A stretch of 9,381 bases of DNA from Micromonosporaceae bacterium (GTDB taxonomy: Bacteria; Actinomycetota; Actinomycetes; Mycobacteriales; Micromonosporaceae). A model generated the notes under the pieces. It was not told where the DNA came from, did not search any database, and was given only the letters and a program-made list of their open reading frames with translations. The stretch's first letter is position 1; the number at the start of each line of letters is the position of its first letter. The position numbers and the translations under genes were made by a program. The DNA lies in contig JADGHA010000139.1 in NCBI GenBank assembly GCA_019689695.1, positions 1 to 9,381 of the forward strand, given 5' to 3'. Shown piece by piece: positions 6,700 to 9,381 of this stretch.

Positions 6700-7595
6700 C
6701 CGAGGGTGGTCCGACCGCAGCTTTCGCCGGGCAGGTGGCGATCCTGGGCGCGGGGACCATGGGGCAAGGCATCGCCACCGCCTGCGTCAACGCCGGCCTG
6801 GCGACGGTCGTCGCGGACATAGATCCGGCCGCGTTGGAGCGGGCCAGAGCCGGTGTCGCCCGCAGGGTCGCGCGGCGCGACGGCGCGGACGCAGCCGCGC
6901 TGGATCGCCTGCGGCTCACGGTCGACCTCGAGGACGCGGTAGCCCACGCGGCCGCCGTGATCGAGGCGGTACCCGAGGTCGCCGAGCTCAAGTACGACGT
7001 CTTCCGGCGGCTCTCCGCGGCCGCACCGGATGACGCCGTACTGGCCAGCAACACGTCCACCATGAGCATCTCGCGCCTGGCGCAGGCGTCCACCAACCCG
7101 TCGCGGGTGATCGGGATGCACTTCTTCAACCCCGCGCACCGGATGCCGCTGGTGGAGCTGGTGACGGGGCGCGAGACCGACCCGGCGACGTTGCGCGACG
7201 CCCTCGATCTGGCCAGGACGCTGGGAAAAGAGCCGATCGTGGTGCGCGATGTGCCCGGGTTCGTGACCAGCCGCCTCGGGCTGCTGCTGGGGACCGAGGC
7301 GATGCGCATGGTCGAGGAGAACGTCGCCGCCCCGGGTGACATCGACAAGGCGATGCGCCTCGGGTACGGCCACCCGATGGGGCCGCTGGAGCTCGCCGAC
7401 CTGGTCGGGCTGGATGCCCGGCTGAACAACCTGCGCAGCATGTTCGAGCGCTCCGGTGCCGAGCAGTACCGGCCGCCCGCGATCCTGGAGCGGCTGGTGG
7501 CCCAGGGGCGGCTTGGCCGCAAGACCGGCTCGGGGTTCTACACGTACGACGACGCGGGCCGGATCACCGGACCGGCACCAGGGCTCCAGCCATGA
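6696..7595 (+). CDS. 3-hydroxyacyl-CoA dehydrogenase (3-hydroxybutyryl-CoA dehydrogenase type)
   Basis: This 299-residue NAD(P)-dependent enzyme oxidises a 3-hydroxyacyl-CoA to the 3-oxo compound. The N-terminal Rossmann domain has GAGTMG (18-23) with Asp41 at the end of the second strand, favouring NAD. SNTS (118-121) and MHFFNPAHRMPLVELV (141-156) carry the catalytic Ser118, His142 and Glu154. The C-terminal helical domain includes GYGHPMGPLELADLVGLD (223-240) and ends with a GRKTGSGFYTY motif. The Asn usually found in PGF-xNR (human short-chain enzyme Asn208) is Ser192 here (PGFVTSRL), a change I recall from other bacterial members of this subgroup. Length is normal. ATG 6696 overlaps the ligase stop as ATGA, with GGGAGG (6683-6688) 7 bases before it; an upstream in-frame extension overlapping the ligase by about 260 bases is not credible. 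Confidence 0.93.
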   Translation: MTEGGPTAAFAGQVAILGAGTMGQGIATACVNAGLATVVADIDPAALERARAGVARRVARRDGADAAALDRLRLTVDLEDAVAHAAAVIEAVPEVAELKYDVFRRLSAAAPDDAVLASNTSTMSISRLAQASTNPSRVIGMHFFNPAHRMPLVELVTGRETDPATLRDALDLARTLGKEPIVVRDVPGFVTSRLGLLLGTEAMRMVEENVAAPGDIDKAMRLGYGHPMGPLELADLVGLDARLNNLRSMFERSGAEQYRPPAILERLVAQGRLGRKTGSGFYTYDDAGRITGPAPGLQP

Positions 7596-8389
7596 CCGCA
7601 CTGGTGAGCCGGCAACGGCGGGGTGCGTTCGACTGCGTCGTGTTGGACTCGCCGCACAACCGCAACGCCATGTCCATCCAGTTGCTCGACGAGCTGCTGG
7701 CCGCCGTTGCCGGCAGCGCCGAGAGTTCGGGTCGAGGGCTGCTGCTCAGCCACACGGGCCCGGCGTTCTGTAGCGGCGTGGACCTTCGCGAGCGGCGTTC
7801 GCTGGGGACCGATGACGACTCCCACTCACGGCTGCTCGGGGAACTGCTGGCGCGCCTGTGGCAGTTCCCGAAGCCCGTCGTCACGAGCGTCGACGGCGCG
7901 GTGCGCGGTGGCGGGATGGGTCTGCTGGCCTGCAGCGACGTCGTCATCGCCACCACCTCGTCGAGCTTCGCCTACGCGGAGGTGCGGGTGGGGGTGGCCC
8001 CCGCGCTGGTCATGGCGGTGACGCTGCCCATCGTTCCACTGCGGACGCTTCTGCCGTGGCTGTTGACCGGGGCCGTGTTCGATGCGTCGACGGCGTTGCG
8101 CCTGGGACTGGTGACCACGCTCGCAGAGGCACCGCGGACCGCCGAGGCCGCCACCCTGGCAGCTCTGGTGAAGGGGGCCCCGGGCGCGCAGGCCGCGGTC
8201 AAGCGGATCGCCCGAGCGGCGGTGGGTGTCGACGTCGCGGCGGAACTGGCCCGGATGACCGCGGAGTCGGCGGCGCTGTTCACCACGCCGGAAGCCGTGG
8301 AGGGGATGGCGGCGTTCGCGCAACGCCGCCCGCCGGCGTGGGCCGTCATACCTGAAGAGAACACCAGTGCGCGACAGGCCGCGCAGTGA
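7592..8389 (+). CDS. Enoyl-CoA hydratase/isomerase family protein (crotonase), second copy
   Basis: This 265-residue crotonase is of normal family length and clearly diverged from the copy at 2004-2702. Oxyanion-hole segments are AFCSGVDL (58-65) and DGAVRGGGMG (101-110). As in the first copy, the hydratase Glu144 position is Gly (Gly110) and the Glu164 position is retained (Glu130, FAYAEVRVG). The family includes hydratases, isomerases, thioester hydrolases and C-C bond lyases, so the reaction is open. Its place beside the 3-hydroxyacyl-CoA dehydrogenase suggests a neighbouring step in the same acyl-CoA route. ATG 7592 overlaps the upstream stop as ATGA and lacks a strong ribosome site, so translation probably depends on coupling. 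The C-terminal tail is short and polar. Confidence 0.88.
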   Translation: MTALVSRQRRGAFDCVVLDSPHNRNAMSIQLLDELLAAVAGSAESSGRGLLLSHTGPAFCSGVDLRERRSLGTDDDSHSRLLGELLARLWQFPKPVVTSVDGAVRGGGMGLLACSDVVIATTSSSFAYAEVRVGVAPALVMAVTLPIVPLRTLLPWLLTGAVFDASTALRLGLVTTLAEAPRTAEAATLAALVKGAPGAQAAVKRIARAAVGVDVAAELARMTAESAALFTTPEAVEGMAAFAQRRPPAWAVIPEENTSARQAAQ

Positions 8390-8393
8390 GTCA

Positions 8394-8403
8394 GAGGTGG
8401 AGG
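8394..8403 (+). promoter_or_regulatory. Ribosome binding site of the npdG gene
   Basis: The purine-rich GAGGTGGAGG ends 3 bases before ATG 8407; its GAGGTG half is 7 bases away, a normal spacing. It favours ATG 8407 over the in-frame GTG 8386, which overlaps the upstream stop but would put seven extra residues before the NADP-binding strand. Confidence 0.5.
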
Positions 8404-8406
8404 CAC

Positions 8407-9069
8407 ATGGTCCCGCACACCATCGCCGTCATCGGCGGAACCGGCCCGCAGGGCAAGGGGCTCGGTTTCCGGTTCGCCTTGGCCGGCCACTCGGTCCTCA
8501 TCGGATCCAGGAGCCAGGAACGGGCCACGGCAGCCGCCGAGGAGATCGCGGCACGGCTTCCGGCCGGCGCCACCATCACCGGCAAGGACAACGCCACCGC
8601 CGCCGGCTCGGCCGAGATCTGCGTGCTCGCCGTGCCGTTCGCCGGGCACGACGACCTCGTCACCAGCCTGCGCGACCAGTTGGCTGGCAAAATCGTGGTG
8701 AGCTGCGTGAACCCGCTCGGCTTCGACAAGGCCGGCCCGTACGGTCTTGCGGTGGACGGTGGCAGCGCGGCGGAGCGGGCGGCGGCCCTGCTGCCGCAAT
8801 CCCGTGTCGTGGGCGCCTTCCACCATCTGTCGGCGGTGCGGTTGCTCGCCGACGACAAGCCCCTCGACGCCGAGGACGTCCTCGTCTGCGGCGACGACAA
8901 GACGGCGAAGCAGCTGGTGATGGATCTCGCCACAGCGGTGGTCGGGCGGCCGGGAGTCGACGCGGGCCGCCTGCGCATGGCACGGCAGCTGGAACCCCTC
9001 ACCGCCGTCCTTATTTCGATCAACAAGCGGTACCGCACGCACGCCGGGATCGCGGTCACCGGGCTTTAG
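8407..9069 (+). CDS. npdG: NADPH-dependent F420 reductase (F420:NADP oxidoreductase)
   Basis: This 220-residue protein matches the archaeal/actinobacterial F420:NADP oxidoreductase family (archaeal enzyme about 212 residues), which moves hydride between NADP(H) and F420. The N-terminus has the dinucleotide motif GGTGPQGKG (10-18) and GSRSQER (33-39), where the Ser-Arg pair recognises the 2'-phosphate of NADP. Further family segments are AFHHLSA (137-143, archaeal ALHTIPA), VCGDD (160-164), DAGRLRMARQLEPLT (185-199) and a final SINKRYRTHAGIAV region. In catabolic operons the enzyme reduces F420 with NADPH to feed F420H2-dependent reductases, here most simply the luciferase-like enzyme encoded at 931-2004. 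It is the last gene of the visible operon. ATG 8407 was preferred on ribosome-site grounds; starting at GTG 8386 gives 227 residues. Confidence 0.92.
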   Translation: MVPHTIAVIGGTGPQGKGLGFRFALAGHSVLIGSRSQERATAAAEEIAARLPAGATITGKDNATAAGSAEICVLAVPFAGHDDLVTSLRDQLAGKIVVSCVNPLGFDKAGPYGLAVDGGSAAERAAALLPQSRVVGAFHHLSAVRLLADDKPLDAEDVLVCGDDKTAKQLVMDLATAVVGRPGVDAGRLRMARQLEPLTAVLISINKRYRTHAGIAVTGL

Positions 9070-9107
9070 CTGCTGATCGAGTGCGCAGCTTGGTTGTCGG
9101 GGACTGA

Positions 9108-9127
9108 GCTGTCGGGAACTTGACAGC
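9108..9127 (+). other. Perfect 6-bp inverted repeat (possible operator or hairpin)
   Basis: GCTGTC (9108-9113) and GACAGC (9122-9127) form a perfect inverted repeat around an 8-base centre, 39 bases after the npdG stop. It could be a small hairpin or a dimer-binding site; nothing in the sequence decides between these. Confidence 0.3.
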
Positions 9128-9131
9128 ATTA

Positions 9132-9158
9132 CCGGACGTGCCCGGCTGTCGGGTCCGG
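9132..9158 (+). terminator. Possible G+C-rich hairpin terminator without U-tract
   Basis: CCGGA (9132-9136) pairs with TCCGG (9154-9158), and inside it CCCG (9141-9144) pairs with CGGG (9150-9153) around a GCTGT loop; CGTG bulges on one side. It lies about 63 bases after the last operon stop. No T-run follows, but actinobacterial terminators often lack one. This is a weak call from pairing alone. Confidence 0.25.
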
Positions 9159-9325
9159 CAGGCCAAACCACGTCTTTGGGCTCATCCTCGCTGGTTGTCG
9201 GCATGTCGTTTTCGAAAAATCGCTGGCAGGGCTCGGCGGCGTCGGCGCATCGCCAGCCGCCCTCAAACGGCCGTGCCGGCAATTCATCCACTCGGATGAG
9301 GTTAGACATTAGGCGGCGTCGCTAA

Positions 9326-9381
9326 GGGAGTGTCTCAGTTGGTGACCTTCCCGAGTCGGTGGTAGCAGACGAGGATGGCGG
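9326..9381 (-). mobile_element. End of an insertion sequence (probably IS5-like), partial
   Basis: The composition and reading change at about 9326, where GGGAGTGTCTCAGTTGG resembles the terminal inverted repeats of actinobacterial DDE insertion sequences (a GAGTGTCTCA-type end). The last codons of a transposase-like frame lie immediately inside it. CTAA (9322-9325) directly outside the putative end fits the YTAR target used by some IS5-group elements. The rest of the element lies beyond the window, so the boundary and family are tentative. Confidence 0.5.
9335..9381 (-). CDS. Transposase, C-terminal fragment
   Basis: On the minus strand the last 14 codons read AILVCYHRLGKVTN followed by TGA (9335-9337); the gene runs off the window. 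An (A)LICYRRL-like ending close to the element's inverted repeat is what I recall from IS5-related transposases that cut and rejoin DNA with a DDE catalytic triad. The triad itself is outside the window. The reading depends on very few residues, so the family is uncertain; the tight fit between the stop codon and the repeat-like end adds support. Confidence 0.5.
   Translation of the reverse strand, partial: AILVCYHRLGKVTN

Larger units (their letters stand above)
9070..9309 (-). pseudogene. Possible 5' remnant of an unidentified minus-strand gene
   Basis: Reading leftward from ATG at 9309, a frame stays open across the whole interval. It begins MSNLIRVDELPARPFEGG and has a WRCADAAEPCQRFFE segment. 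Its mix of acidic, aromatic and hydrophobic residues looks more protein-like than most random G+C-rich frames. The ATG overlaps a TAA in the preceding frame (TAATG), as in operon junctions, where the upstream codons read LSDAA then stop. The frame continues antisense through npdG, which cannot be its real extent, so it would be truncated. I do not recognise the family, and there is no clear ribosome site. It may be chance. Confidence 0.2.
9070..9325. other. Non-coding interval between the operon and an insertion sequence end
   Basis: About 255 bases hold no convincing intact gene. Base composition is visibly less G+C-rich than the operon (for example TTTTCGAAAAAT near 9210). The stretch has several short inverted repeats, four TGTCGG motifs (9095, 9110, 9147 and 9196) and a minus-strand open frame starting at 9309. 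No promoter is recognisable. Confidence 0.7.

Noticed and set aside
9068..9090. AGCTGC...GCAGCT inverted repeat at the npdG stop as an operon terminator
   Set aside because: Only six base pairs with an 11-base loop, overlapping the stop codon and not followed by a T-run; too weak to call.
1..9381. CRISPR array, tRNA, rRNA or riboswitch
   Set aside because: No regularly spaced repeats, cloverleaf-like segments or recognisable RNA motifs were seen; nearly all of the window is occupied by protein-coding genes.

Overview
The window comes from a high-G+C actinobacterium. The DNA is strongly G+C-rich with G/C-ending codons, GTG starts are frequent, and two genes belong to coenzyme F420 biochemistry, which in bacteria is mainly actinobacterial. 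The sequence does not fix the genus; a filamentous actinomycete or a relative such as a pseudonocardial or nocardioform genus would fit.

Positions 1-9069 are one unbroken run of ten plus-strand genes, the first cut by the window edge. They are joined by overlaps (ATGA, GTGA, TAGTG) or gaps of under 20 bases, so they look like part of a single operon. No internal promoter or terminator is evident. In order: the end of a LivG-type and a complete LivF-type ABC ATPase (branched-chain amino acid/carboxylate importer family); a luciferase-like, probably F420-dependent oxidoreductase; a crotonase; an acyl-CoA dehydrogenase; a family III (CaiB/BaiF) CoA-transferase; an acyl-CoA synthetase; a 3-hydroxyacyl-CoA dehydrogenase; a second crotonase; and an NpdG-type F420:NADP oxidoreductase.

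A working model, which is inference, is that an organic acid is imported by the Liv-type transporter and converted to a CoA thioester by the ligase or the CoA-transferase. It would then be oxidised by the dehydrogenase, crotonases and hydroxyacyl-CoA dehydrogenase. One step would use F420H2, with NpdG interconverting NADPH and F420H2. No thiolase lies in the window, and the substrate cannot be read from the sequence. Several active-site residues differ from the textbook enzymes: both crotonases lack the first catalytic Glu of hydratases, the acyl-CoA dehydrogenase has Gln at the usual C-terminal Glu, and the hydroxyacyl-CoA dehydrogenase has Ser for a conserved Asn. The chemistry may therefore not be ordinary fatty-acid beta-oxidation.

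Positions 9070-9325 hold no convincing gene. The stretch contains several short inverted repeats and recurring TGTCGG motifs, and perhaps the decayed 5' end of a minus-strand gene. From about 9326 the sequence looks like the end of an insertion sequence, with the last residues of a minus-strand transposase running off the window.
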